Position numbers and translations under genes: made by a program
From: Vicia villosa
Taxonomy: Eukaryota > Streptophyta > Magnoliopsida > Fabales > Fabaceae
DNA: 64,000 nucleotides
Assembly: GCF_029867415.1 (NCBI RefSeq)
Contig: NC_081185.1
Span: forward strand, 75,365,553 to 75,429,552
Direction: 5' to 3'
Part shown: piece after piece, positions 9,377 to 20,457 of the stretch
How positions within the stretch are numbered: position 1 is the first letter of the stretch
How the letters are laid out: each line of letters begins with the position of its first letter
The notes under the pieces: generated by a model
What the model was told of the DNA's origin: nothing
Seen by the model: the letters and a program-made list of their open reading frames with translations, nothing else
Database searches by the model: none

Positions 9377-12300
9377 TTAGGCGAAGTATTTCTTGACTGC
9401 GTCGACGTTCACAGGACGGGTGAATTCTTCTCCATCCATAGTCGTGAGTATTAAGGCTCCTCCTGAGAAAGCTCTCTTGACCACGTAGGGGGCGTCATAA
9501 TTGGGAGTCCATTTCCCTCTCGAATCTGTGAGAAAAGATTGAATCTTTTTGAGTACAAGGTCGCCTTCTTTGATTGTGCGAGGTCGAACCTTTTTGTCGA
9601 AAGCTTTCTTCATTCTTTGTTGATATAGCTGTCCGTGGCATAAAGCTGTCATGCGCTTTTCTTCGATTAAGTTCAATTCATCGAATCTGCTTTGACACCA
9701 CTCGGCTTCTGTTAATTTTGCCTCCATCAAGACTCTCATTGATGGGATCTCAACCTCTATAGGTAGGACTGCCTCCATGCCATATACAAGGGAGAAAGGA
9801 GTTGCTCCAGTCGAAGTACGTACTGATGTACGGTAACCGTGAAGAGCATACGGGAGCATTTCATGCCAATCTTTGTAAGTAATGACCATCTTCTGAATGA
9901 TTTTCTTGATGTTTTTGTTAGCTGCTTCTACAGCTCCATTCATCTTCGGTCTGTAAGGAGATGAGTTGTGATGTTCAATCTTGAATTATTCACAAAGCTC
10001 CTTCATCATTTTGTTATTCAAATTTGACCCATTGTCAGTGATTATCCTGCTAGGAATGCCGTAGCGACAGATGATGTGATTTTTGATAAACCTGACGACA
10101 ACTTGTCTTGTAACGTTTGCATATGAAGCTGCCTCAACCCATTTGGTGAAATAGTCTATAGCTACCAAGATGAAGCGATGTCCGTTGGACGCTTTTGGCT
10201 CGATCATTCCAATCATGTCAATTCCCCACATGGAGAAAGGCCAAGGGGAAGAGAGTATGTTGAGAAGAGATGGTGGCAGATGAATTCTATCGGCGTAGAT
10301 CTGACATTTGTGACACCTCTTTGCATACCGGTAGCAATCTGACTCCATTGTCAGCCAATAATATTCTGCTCTCAGTATTTTCCTTGTCATGGTATGTCCA
10401 TTGGTGTGAGTACCAAAGGAACCTTCATGTATTTCTCTCATGAGTACTTCTGCTTCTTTTCTGTCAACGCATCTGAGCAGAACCATGTCGAAGTTTCTCT
10501 TGTACAGAACATCTTCATTCAGGAAGAATCTACAACCTAACCTTCTCAAAGTCTTTCTATCTTTCTTTGATGCCCCAAGAGGGTACTCTTGCTTTTGAAG
10601 AAAGTTCTTGATGTCGTGATACCACGGTTTGTCGTCGATGATTGCTTCTACTGCGAAAACATGAGCGGGCCTTTCCAGGCGCATAACATCGATCCGAGGA
10701 ATGTCATTCCAATGATTTATCCTAATCATGGAAGAGAGTGTGGCTAATGCATCAGCCAAGTTGTTTTCTTCACGAGGAATGTGATGAAAATCTACCCTGT
10801 CGAAGAATGGTAACAATCTTCTCGCGTAGTCTTTGTAAGGAATTAGCCCTGGTTGGCGTGTTTCCCATTCTCCTTTGATTTGATTGATGACCAAAGCAGA
10901 ATCTCCGTATACATCTAAGTGTTTGATTCTTAGATCCACGGCTTCTTCGAGACCCATGATGCAAGCTTCATATTCGGCCTCATTGTTTGTACATTTGAAA
11001 GTTAATCTGGCAGTAAATGGAATATGGGTACCCTGAGGTGTAACAATGATTGCCCCAATTCCTTGTCCATAAGCATTGACAGCTCCGTCAAAGATTAAGC
11101 CCCACTGAGATCCTATCTCAGGTCCTTCGTCTGGTAGTGGCTCGTCGCAATCTTTCATCTTGAGGTACATGACGTCCTCGTCCGGAAAGTCAAAACTGGT
11201 TGATTCATGACCATTGAGTGGATGGTGAGCCAGGTGCTCAGCTAGAATGCTTCCTTTCACAGCTTTCTGTGCGTGATACTCAATGTCATATTCTGATAAC
11301 AACATCTGCCAACGGGCAATTCTCCCGGTTAAAGCAGGCTTCTCAAAGATGTACTTGATTGGATCCATATGAGAGATCAAACAAGTAGTATGTAGAATCG
11401 TGTACTGGCGGAGACGCTTGGAAGCCCAGGCCAAAGCACAACACGTCTTCTCGAGCATGGAGTAGCGAGATTCACAGTCAGTGAACTTCTTGCTTAGGTA
11501 GTAAATGGCATGCTCTTTTCTTCTCGTCTCGTCTTGCTGTCCAAGGACACAACCCATGGAGTCTTCTAAGACGGTTAAGTACATTATCAAAGGTCTTCCT
11601 TCCACTGGAGGAGACAAGATGGGTGGTTCGAGCAGATATTCCTTAATGCTGTCGAACGCTTTCTAACAATCGTCTGTCCAGACGCAACTTTGATTTTTCC
11701 GTAGAAGTTTGAAAATAGGAGCGCAAGTTGCATTCATGAGATATATGAATCTCGAGATGTAATTCAGACGTCCAAGAAATCCTCTAACTTGTTTCTCGGT
11801 TCTGGGTGAAGGCATTTCTTGAATTGCCTTGACTTTGTCTGGATCTACTTCAATTCCTCGTTTGCTGACGATGAAACCAAGGAGTTTTCCTGAGTAGACA
11901 CCAAAGGTACACTTGTTGGGGTTCAGGCGAAGCTGAAACTTCCGTAAGCGTTGAAATAACTTTGTCAGATTTTGTATGTGATCTTCTTCATTTTCTGATT
12001 TGGCAATCATGTCGTCCACATAAACTTCCACCTCCTTATGCATCATGTCGTGGAAAAGCGTAGTCATAGCTCTTTGATAAGTTGCCCCTGCGTTCTTTAG
12101 TCCAAAAGGCATAACACAATAGCAGAACGTGCCCCAGGGGGTGATGAAAGTTGTTTTCTCCATGTCTTCAGGTGCCATTTTGATTTGGTTGTATCCTGAA
12201 AATCCGTCCATGAATGAGAAAACTTTGGATTTTGCTGTACTGTGTACCAACATATCAATATGTGGTAAAGGAAAATCATCCTTAGGGCTAGCTTTGTTCA

Positions 12301-12842
12301 AATCTCTGTAGTCGACGCACATGCGGACTTTTCCGTCTTTCTTAGGAACGGGAACAATGTTAGCTAACCACTGAGGGTATTCTGAAGTGACGAGGAAACC
12401 TGCGTTGATCTGCTTTTGAACTTCCTCTTTGATTTTCATGGCCATCTCCGGATGAGTTCTTCTCAATTTTTGCTTGACCGGAGGGCACTCTGCTTTTAAC
12501 GGCAAGTGATGCTCCACTATACTGGTATCCAACCCTGGTATATCTTGATAAGACCAAGCGAAGACATCTGAGAATTCTCTGAGCAGTTGTATCAAACTCT
12601 CTCTGATCTCTGAACTGAGCGAAGCTCCAATCTTAACCTCTTTTCTGTTTCCATCGGAACCAAGGTTAATGATCTCTAGAGGCTCATTGTATGGCTGAAT
12701 GGCCTCTTCCTTTTGTTGAAGTAATCGTGAAATTTCCTTTGATATCTCTTCGTCTTCTTCTTCCTCTGCCTCGAATACAGGAAACTCAAAGCTTGGGGAA
12801 GTCATACGATCGCACGTTTCAACGGGGTATTTTATGATTAAT
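9377..12842 (-). pseudogene. pol: Ogre#1 pol exon: RT, RNase H, aRNH, integrase, two stops
   Basis: One reading frame from the predicted splice acceptor to the stop at 9377, broken only by stops at 11663-11665 and 9986-9988. Reverse transcriptase has FMDGFSGYNQI and the catalytic YVDD. Ty3-type RNase H follows (YYLSKKFTDCESRYSMLEK), then the second, archaeal-type RNase H typical of Tat elements (LIFDGAVNAYGQG, NNEAEYEA, DVYGDSAL, NNLADAL). Integrase has the H-H-C-C zinc finger (HTNGH, CHKC) and D, D, E in WGIDMIG, ITDNGSN and GAVEAANKN. The protein would reverse-transcribe and integrate the element. Both stops are one C-to-T change from glutamine codons and separate RT from RNase H and the two catalytic halves of integrase, so this copy is enzymatically dead unless read through. 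Confidence 0.93.
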
Positions 12843-13168
12843 CTGCATATGCGTGATAAATTTTATTTAGACAACGAGGGAAGACTCGGTGTATGCAGTT
12901 AATGGAATATTTGATGTTTTTTAGGGTGTTTTTTAGGATTACCAATTTCCGAAAAAAGAAAAGGAAAAACTAACGACGGAACAAAATGACATTTTTATTT
13001 ATTGACAGTCATTTCTTGAAACAAAGACCCTATAAAACAAAATTCTATTGCTTTGGGCGAAGCAAAGAGGGACATTTTTCCTAAGAAATAGTAAAATGCA
13101 AAGCCCTATGAAACATCTCTTCACCCTGGGCTATGGTGAGAGGACAAAATAACGGTGAAAGTTCCTAC
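12843..13168 (-). other. Predicted Ogre#1 intron between gag-pro and RT
   Basis: On the minus strand a donor GTAGGAAC begins at 13168 and overlaps the gag-pro stop (TAG, 13167-13165). An acceptor ATATGCAG ends at 12843. Removing these 326 bases fuses the gag-pro frame to the RT frame without a stop; unspliced RNA stops at the end of gag-pro. An intron at this place, with partial splicing, is an established property of Ogre elements. The exact sites here are my prediction. Confidence 0.75.
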
Positions 13169-16100
13169 TTAGGAGTGCGAACAACAGTTGAAACTTCAAC
13201 AGCTGTCCAGTAGTGGAGAACCCCATTGTGCACTAAGTAATCTGGAACCTTAGGCTTAAGCTGGCCTATGGTAGGTCTTGATTTACCAACCATTGTCTTT
13301 GCAACACTCAGACGATCTTCTTCTACTTCAGCAGACTGAGCGGTGTGAGCATACCCATTTCCAAGTGGAGTATGTCGGTTTTTCTTTTGAGGAAACTTCC
13401 AATCTTCTGAATGGAGAGACTCGTTGTCGGAGACACTTTCGAGATCATCCTCTTCTGTATTTTGGTCTTGCTCTTCTCCCAAGATGGCATTGACTAGATA
13501 TGTGAACTCTAAATCCGTAGCCTCGGAAGGTGACTTGGGGATATAATCCTCAATGATGATTTCACCAGTCGATGATGATGAATAGCAAGGGTTATACATC
13601 TCTTTTGGCTGAGAGAGGTACTCAAAATCACTGTTCCATCCAGTTGGAACAATATCTTCAAGAGAGATTCTTGAACTTTCAGGAGCGGAGTATTTCACCA
13701 TGTAGTCGAATTTTCCGCTTGGTTCTCCTAATGTATCCCAAGTCTCTTCGGGGATAGGAGGAACTTCTTCTGATGAACCATGAATTCTGGTGGTGAAGCT
13801 GTTTGTAACTTCGTCACTGCTTGGTTGAGTCTTATTTTCAGATCCTTTAGTCGGATAACAGCAAGGTGATTCAGACTCTGATAGGGCTATGTATCCTGCT
13901 TTGTTAAGATAGGATAACCATTCCTCTTCATCGGTGTTTTCCGTACCGATGGTATTGACTGTTTGTTGAACAGGTTGAAGAAAACCTCCGCTGCGGAAAG
14001 TTTCTTGAATTGGAAGAACTACCTCAATTCCTGGAATAGTCTTTGATGATGTTGGAAAGAATCCAACTCATGTTCTGTTCTTGTTGTTGGAAGGAATATT
14101 AATGTGCCCCCAACCACTAGTAGTGCCATCCTTTACAACTTGGATTGCATCTCTGTAGGAAGAAATAGATGCTGCTTTCTCCTTTCCTTTGTCCAAGGAA
14201 AGTGCTTGGAATTTAGTTCCAACAACTTCTTTTGGTTCTATGTCGGAGAATGATGACAGGTTGCTGACGATCAGAGCTCGTTCTCCATATACGGTTACCA
14301 ATTTGTCATTTCTTATGAACTTCAGTTTCTGATGAAGTGTTGAAGTAATTGACCCAGCCTCATGAATCCATGGGCGACCTAGCAAACAACTGTATTGGGC
14401 TGGAATATCCATAACTTGGAAAGTGATTTTGAACGTCTGAGGTCCAATAGTTATGGGAAGATCTACCTCTCCAAAAACTGACTTTCTTGATCCATCAAAT
14501 GCTTTGACGATGACATGACTTTTTCTTAGAGGGTAATCTTCGAAAGATAATCTTGACAATGTTGATTTAGGCATGACGTTGAGAGAGGATCCGTTGTCTA
14601 TTAGGACTCCTGTGAGTTCATCACCCATGCAGCCAACTGAGATGTGAAGTGGAAGATTGTGGTCCACTCCTTCTTCAGGAAGATCTTCGTCACAGAAACT
14701 TAGGTTAGTTCCGGCGGAAATGTTGGCAACGATGTTGTTGAATTGGCTTATTGTAACGCCAGGTTCTACAAAAGCTTGTTCCAAAACTTTCTGTAGAGCT
14801 TCCCTATGAGCTTCAGAACTCAATAGCAGGGAAAGGACAGAAATCTTAGACGGAGTATGTAGTAATTGATCTACAATGTTGTATTCACTCCTCTGGATTA
14901 ACTTCAAGATCTCATCATTTTCTTTCGCTTGAACAGCATTGGTCGGATGATTGTCTTGCCTATGTGGTACTTCCTCCGAAGGTTTCTCCACATTTTCTGT
15001 TGTTCTGTTGAAGACTCGTCCACTTCTGGTGACTCGACTAACATCAGCAATGTTGACAACAGACGGTAATGGTATTTCCTTACCATTTTCAATGAATGTA
15101 GCATTGTACTTGTATGGTATAGCCTTGCTGGACTCATACGGTACAGGACCTGGTAAGTAGATGACTAATGGAGAAATTGCTGTCTTCCTGCTATCATACT
15201 TAACTTGCATTGGTTCAACTTGATTAATTTGAGGAGATACGGTAAAGACTTCATCATCTTCTCTGTTGGCAAGAACAGTAATGGTATTGTCATCCATCAG
15301 CTTTTGAATGTCGTTGCGAACACGCAAACATCCTCATGAATTTCTTCGACAGATTCTGCATCTACTGTAAGGATGGAAATTCGTTCCAAAGTAGGCAAGT
15401 CCATTTAAAGTCTTATGGAACCTGACTACCGATCCTTCAAGATCTTCAACTTTGTAGATTTTGTATTCTCCTGGACATCCTTGAACCATGTTGATGTCAT
15501 GTTCAGTCCTGACTCGGATATGTTGAATCCATCCTAAGTCCATTTGTTCTTGTAATGCAGCTTGAACTACGGCATATCCTTGATTATTCTTTGGACAAAT
15601 ATCGCATGTGAAGTAGTTGTGGGGTGGTACATGACCGTACCCAGCTTGTTTAGCGTGCATCTTAACAAGATTTTCCCCTATCTGACGAATGTCGTAGATT
15701 TGAATGACGTTAGGGTGTTGATCTATCAGATTTACTGAAGCTTCTTTATGCTGTGGCAAAGGATTTGCTTGGACGTTTGGATTAGTATCTTTGAAGGATA
15801 GCATTCCGCTCTTCACTAATCGTTGGACGTCAATCTTGAAAGGGAAACAGTTCTCAATATTGTAACCTGGTGCCCCCTGATAATAGGGACAAGATTGGTC
15901 AGCCTTATACCATGGTGAGGAACTGTTTGTAGGATTCGGAGGACTCCTTGTCTGAATGAGTCCTTTTGTCAGTAATGTTGGAAACAATTCCGCATACGGC
16001 ATTGGTACTGGGTCAAAGGCAGGGTACCTTGGATCCCGATTGTTGTAATTTGGAGGTCGAACCTGCTGCTGAGGTTGCTGCGACCTTTGTTGAATTTGTT

Positions 16101-17358
16101 GTTGCGAAACCTGAGGTTGATAAGCTTGCGCTGAGTTAACAACCGGAGTTATTGCTGCAACTTGAGGTTGGAATTTCTTCTTGATTTTGCGCAAGACATT
16201 GCTGACATCTTGATCCTTTTTCTTCTGGAAAGAACTTCCATACTTCCTTGGACCAATAGAAGATTCTGGTTCTTTGTTCAGGCGTCCTTCCCGAACTGCT
16301 TCTTCTAAACGTACACCCATGTTTACCATCTCGGTAAAGTCACTTGGTGCACTTGCAACCATTCGTCCGTAGTAAAATGGACTCAAAGTTTTGAGATAGA
16401 TTTTTGTCATTTCTTTCTCTTCAAGTGGTGGACAAATTTGAGCAGCAACTCCACGCCATCTCTGAGCGTATTCCTTGAAGCTTTCTCTATCCTTTTGAGT
16501 CATGGCTCGGAGTTGATCTCTGTCGGGAGCCATATCCAGATTGTACTTATACTGTTTGACGAAGGCCTCTCCGAGGTCTCGAAAAGTACGAATCTCTGAA
16601 CTGTCCAAGTTCATGTACCATTTGAGTGCAGCACCAGTCAGGCTGTCTTGAAAATAATGAATGAGTAATTGTTGATTATCAGTCTGAGTTGACATTCTTC
16701 GAGCGTACATCACAAGATGACTTTGTGGGCATGAATTCCCTTTGTACTTCTCGAAATCTGGTACTTTGAATTAGTGAGGAATCTTAACATTCGGAACCAG
16801 ACAGAGGTCTGCAGCATTCTTTCCAAATAGATCTTGTCCTCGGAGAGTCTTGAGTTCCTTCTGCATTTGCAGAAACTGTTCCTGGAACTCGTCCAATCTT
16901 TCATACACGCCAGCATCCTCACTCGGAGCGTGATGATATACTTGTCCGCCCTGTGGAGGAAAAGTATGCATAATGGGCTGTGGAGAAGCCATGACAGCAG
17001 ATCTTGGAATCTCAGCATTCTGTTGTGTGAAACCCATTGCCGTTTCTCTTGGAACTTCAATTTCCAGAGGTTTGTAACCCTCCGGTGGTTGCATCTCCGT
17101 TGTAGCTCTTGGAACTTCAGAACTTGGTGGTATGTATCCTTCTGGAATAAAGTTATACGGCATGCCCCAAGGTCGGTTGGGTGGCATGGTATACTGAGGA
17201 ATAGGAGTAGAAACAATCTCGGAAACCACAGTCCTTTGTGGTTCTTCTGGCGTTGGTCGATTCTGCGCAACTACCAGGGCTTTTACCATACTATTGAGCC
17301 TTTCAATAGCATCTTTGAGAGTAGTAATCTCCTCTGAGTTCTCCATTCTCTTGCTCAA
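13169..17358 (-). pseudogene. gag-pro: Ogre#1 gag-pro polyprotein, three in-frame stops
   Basis: One frame of about 1,397 codons from ATG at 17358 (MSKRMENSEEI) to TAG at 13165-13167, interrupted by TAA at 16771-16773 and TGA at 15334-15336 and 14068-14070, with no frameshift. Gag shows the capsid block LIHYFQDSLTGAALKWYMNL, FKEYAQRWRGVAAQ and a Gln-rich linker, then CPYYQGAPGYNIENC, where two histidines of the usual Ogre knuckle are tyrosines. Protease carries LIDNGSSLNVMP with the catalytic aspartate, and LLGRPWIHEAG. After protease there is an acidic linker up to the intron donor. The two TGA codons are each one C-to-T step from CGA. Particle protein and protease cannot be made full length from this copy. 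Confidence 0.93.
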
Positions 17359-17659
17359 AGTCTTCCATTATTTTCTTGCGACTTGAACGAGTGTTGTATG
17401 GATGAGACAGCTTGAAAATCTTGGTTCACCTCCTTCTCCTCCTCTCTTTCTGGAGAAAGGAAAGTGACTATTAGATCCGCGACAATTCTCGTGTCAGTGC
17501 GTACGACTAAAGCGATGCATGATATGCAATTAAGTTAATATTTTTCAAGGAAACACCATAATTACGTTATGAAACATCAAACTTTTTATTAATTAAGCGA
17601 AAACGCCGTTTTTTACACACTTTGAAAAGGGAAATACAGAGAAACAGAGGGAAAGGACT
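17359..17659 (-). other. Spacer between ORF1 and gag-pro of Ogre#1
   Basis: 301 bases without a gene. On the minus strand it contains a purine-rich tract at about 17425-17465, with an AGAAAG/CTTTCT inverted repeat just before the gag start. How gag is translated downstream of ORF1 is unknown. Confidence 0.5.
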
Positions 17660-19156
17660 CTAAAACTTTGACGAAGAGCCGACTTCACGTTCTAACATCT
17701 TCTTCTGTTTCTTGAGTTGAGCGTTCTCTGACGTGAGTTGATCGATGATCCAGGAAGCAGGAGGGATATGATGAGAAAGTGACGATTGTGTCACTTGTCG
17801 ATCGAGTACTTCAAGTAACTCATCCTTCCTTCTTAGGATGTTATGAATCTCAACGTTTTCCGTGTTGACGATTCGATACTTGTTCCTCCAAGCATTCCTT
17901 TCTTGGCATACCTTGTTTAATGCTGTTTGTAGTTTTTCGAAATCGGTGGAGAAAAGGTAAATTGGTTCCCTTAGGGGAATAGGTTCTTGATGTTGATATG
18001 GAATCCTGAGCTTGAATGCCCTGACGCGTACCCATTGAAGGTAAGGATCTAGGGAGATGCAAAGATGTTTTCCTAACAATCTTCTCCCTTTGCTGTGAAC
18101 AAGACGCCAGGCTTGGACAATTTCCTTCTTCAGCATGTTGCCATGATAGTCGATGTTCTTGAAGAACAGACCCTCCAATTGGATGTTACTTGGAATATTT
18201 TTCATAGGATAGCCGTATTGACGACGGGCTAAAGCTGGATTGTAACCGATTCCTCCCTTAGTTCCAATAAGGGGTATGTTGGGAAAACTTCCGCAACTGA
18301 AGATAATCTTGGTTTCGTCGTTGTCAGGACTACACCAATCAATGTTTGTATGAGTGAGAGACATGATTTTCTGTGACCAGTAAAGGCCATCCCTCATATT
18401 CCAGAAAGTGCTGGACTTTGGCAGGTGCGAAACGAACCATTCGTATAACAACGGTACGCAGCATGTGATTAATCCTCCTCGCTGCAGGTTTCTTGAATGC
18501 ACAGAGTGATAAGCATCCGCAAGCAAGGTTGGAACTGGATTTCCAATTAAGAAGATCTTAATTGCGTTGATGTCGACGAAATCATTAATGTTAGGGAACA
18601 AAAACAATCCGTAGATAAGCAAAGCCAAGATTTCCTCAAAAGCGCTCATATCTTGGATGCTGACGAAGTACCGAGCTTGATCCAACAGGAACTTGGAAGG
18701 CAATCCTTGAATTCCTCCTCTACTCACCATATGAGTTCTGATGTCGACTATGTTCAAAGGAGTAGTTGCAGCAATGATAACGTCGTCAGGATTCTTTTCC
18801 AAACCGGAGTACGGATCTTGCGCGTACACGGGTATTTCAATCAGACGAGAGTACTCCTCCAACGTAGGCATGAGCTGATAATCCGGAAAGGTGAAGCAGT
18901 GATACGTTGGATCGTAAAACTGTACCAAGGTGGGAAGGATCCCATCCACAATGTTGGTATTGAGCAAAGGCAGAAGTTTTCCATACTTCTCCTTGAAAAC
19001 CTGGGGGTTGACCACCAGTTTTCCGAGCTTTCCCAGTTCCTCGACCTGGGGAATCTTGAAGGTGAATTTCCTAGCTCTCTTTCTTCCATAATCCATGGTA
19101 TAGATCCTTAAGTTCTTTCTCCTTCTCTCTCTTTCTATGAAGTTCAAAACGTTCAT
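17660..19156 (-). CDS. ORF1: Ogre ORF1 protein, function unknown
   Basis: An intact 498-residue frame upstream of gag, in the place of the extra ORF1 that defines Ogre elements. It starts MNVLNFIERERRRK; a second possible start, MDYGRKRARKF, is 20 residues inside. The body is globular, with repeated Trp/Tyr-rich segments (YDPTYHCFTFPDYQLMPTLEE, FVSHLPKSSTFWNMRDGLYW). The last 90 residues are helical, ending in a coiled-coil-like QLTSENAQLKKQKKMLE. I recall similar domains in plant proteins of unknown function (DUF7745/plant-mobile-domain type), but cannot test this here. No signal peptide or membrane segment is evident. It is the only long Ogre#1 frame without a nonsense codon. Confidence 0.85.
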   Translation of the reverse strand: MNVLNFIERERRRKNLRIYTMDYGRKRARKFTFKIPQVEELGKLGKLVVNPQVFKEKYGKLLPLLNTNIVDGILPTLVQFYDPTYHCFTFPDYQLMPTLEEYSRLIEIPVYAQDPYSGLEKNPDDVIIAATTPLNIVDIRTHMVSRGGIQGLPSKFLLDQARYFVSIQDMSAFEEILALLIYGLFLFPNINDFVDINAIKIFLIGNPVPTLLADAYHSVHSRNLQRGGLITCCVPLLYEWFVSHLPKSSTFWNMRDGLYWSQKIMSLTHTNIDWCSPDNDETKIIFSCGSFPNIPLIGTKGGIGYNPALARRQYGYPMKNIPSNIQLEGLFFKNIDYHGNMLKKEIVQAWRLVHSKGRRLLGKHLCISLDPYLQWVRVRAFKLRIPYQHQEPIPLREPIYLFSTDFEKLQTALNKVCQERNAWRNKYRIVNTENVEIHNILRRKDELLEVLDRQVTQSSLSHHIPPASWIIDQLTSENAQLKKQKKMLEREVGSSSKF

Positions 19157-19891
19157 TATTTAGTTTCCTTGAAAAACGACTCGAAAAAGACTCTTTTTGG
19201 TTTTAATTATTATAATGAATGATGCATGAATGCATGAATGCACACACAAGAGTTTTTTAAACAAACATGGCGTTGAAGGGTATAGTGGTCATGAAGTCAA
19301 AACGCAAACCTCGCCCCAATGGTAAACTAAGGATAAGGATTTTTGTACCTGTAGAACGGGTTCTAGGGGTCTCAGAGTTTTTGCTCAACCTTAAAGATAC
19401 GTTGATTGGTATCTATAAGAGAGTTTTCTCTGAGTGTAGTATCTGCGTGACAATTACTTTCGTAATCACCGCTCTACGTCCTAAAAAAAGGCTTTAAGTG
19501 GGGTTAATGTGTTTCTAGGTCCTCCTGGTACAAATCAGTCTCGGAATGCAGTGGCGCAGTTAATCACAACCAGCCAGGCAAATCCCAAGAGTAGATTTGG
19601 AAACCAAGATTAGAGGGCCTTCACCGGGAAGACATCCTCCATCCTATCTTATGTTGCACTCAAATCCGGGTATAGGATTTCTCACCACAAGGGGGAATCA
19701 AGCCCTTTCCCGATACAGAATAAACAAAATAAACAAATATAAATGCAGCAAACACATGAAATGACACAGAGGTTAGGCAGGACCTCTCTTGTTTGAGGGG
19801 GAATTTGGCATCCCTAATTCCTCATTGGGGCTGGACCAGCAATAGGTCAACCATTGGTTTGGATGAAAAACCAAGGTTTTTAACACTTATA
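19157..19891 (-). other. Ogre#1 leader between PBS and ORF1
   Basis: 735 bases of untranslated leader. Holds one TTCACCGGGAAGACAT hairpin (about 19610-19655, arms GAGG/CCTC and AAGAT/ATCTT) and an ATTAC/GTAAT hairpin near 19450-19465. The short plus-strand open frame at 19267-19497 is antisense and not supported. Confidence 0.6.
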
Positions 19892-19909
19892 TCCCCAGCA
19901 GAGTCGCCA
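19892..19909 (-). other. Primer binding site of Ogre#1, tRNA-Arg type
   Basis: Minus strand TGGCGACTCTGCTGGGGA, identical to the Ogre#3 site at 61150-61167. Known Ogre elements use a tRNA-Arg primer with this type of site. It lies seven bases from the LTR end. Confidence 0.85.
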
Positions 19910-20457
19910 TTTTTACTGTGGTGTCGTTTTGTTTACCTCCCCGTTTCACTTGGGAGGACGGCACGCTAGACCCTTCACGCGAAATTTGGAAGGAGAATGC
20001 GCCCGTGGTGGGATGAATTTTATTTCAGTTCTTCCTACGATATCACACGAACTTTCTTAATGTCCTACGAGTAGGAAAGGGGAAAAAAGATCTCAACTAA
20101 ACCCTAGGAGTTTGCTAAGTGTGGGGATTTCACCTAGACTAGAAATTCTAGAGTTCGGGAGGTCGGTTATACATAGGGAAGTGTTTAAACACCCTACATA
20201 TCTGTAGTACTCTACAGGAACCTTCTCTGTGTCATTTGTGTTTGTGCTGCTAATGATTATTGGGAAAGTTTCTCCTTTGTGTTAGGAGAAGGAATTGAAT
20301 TGAATAAAAGAAAGACAGACAGACTGACTGACTATTTTTGGTATTTTATTAGCTCGCTGAGATTCCTTGTGAACCTCATGCCTACATATCCCTAATGGAA
20401 GTCAGAGCTTAATGTAGTTCGGGGAACTAACTAGGGAAATTAATTGTTTTTTTGGTG

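Noticed and set aside
17660..19156. ORF1 as a host gene
   Set aside because: Position between PBS/leader and gag of Ogre#1, same strand and same flanking LTRs make it part of the element.
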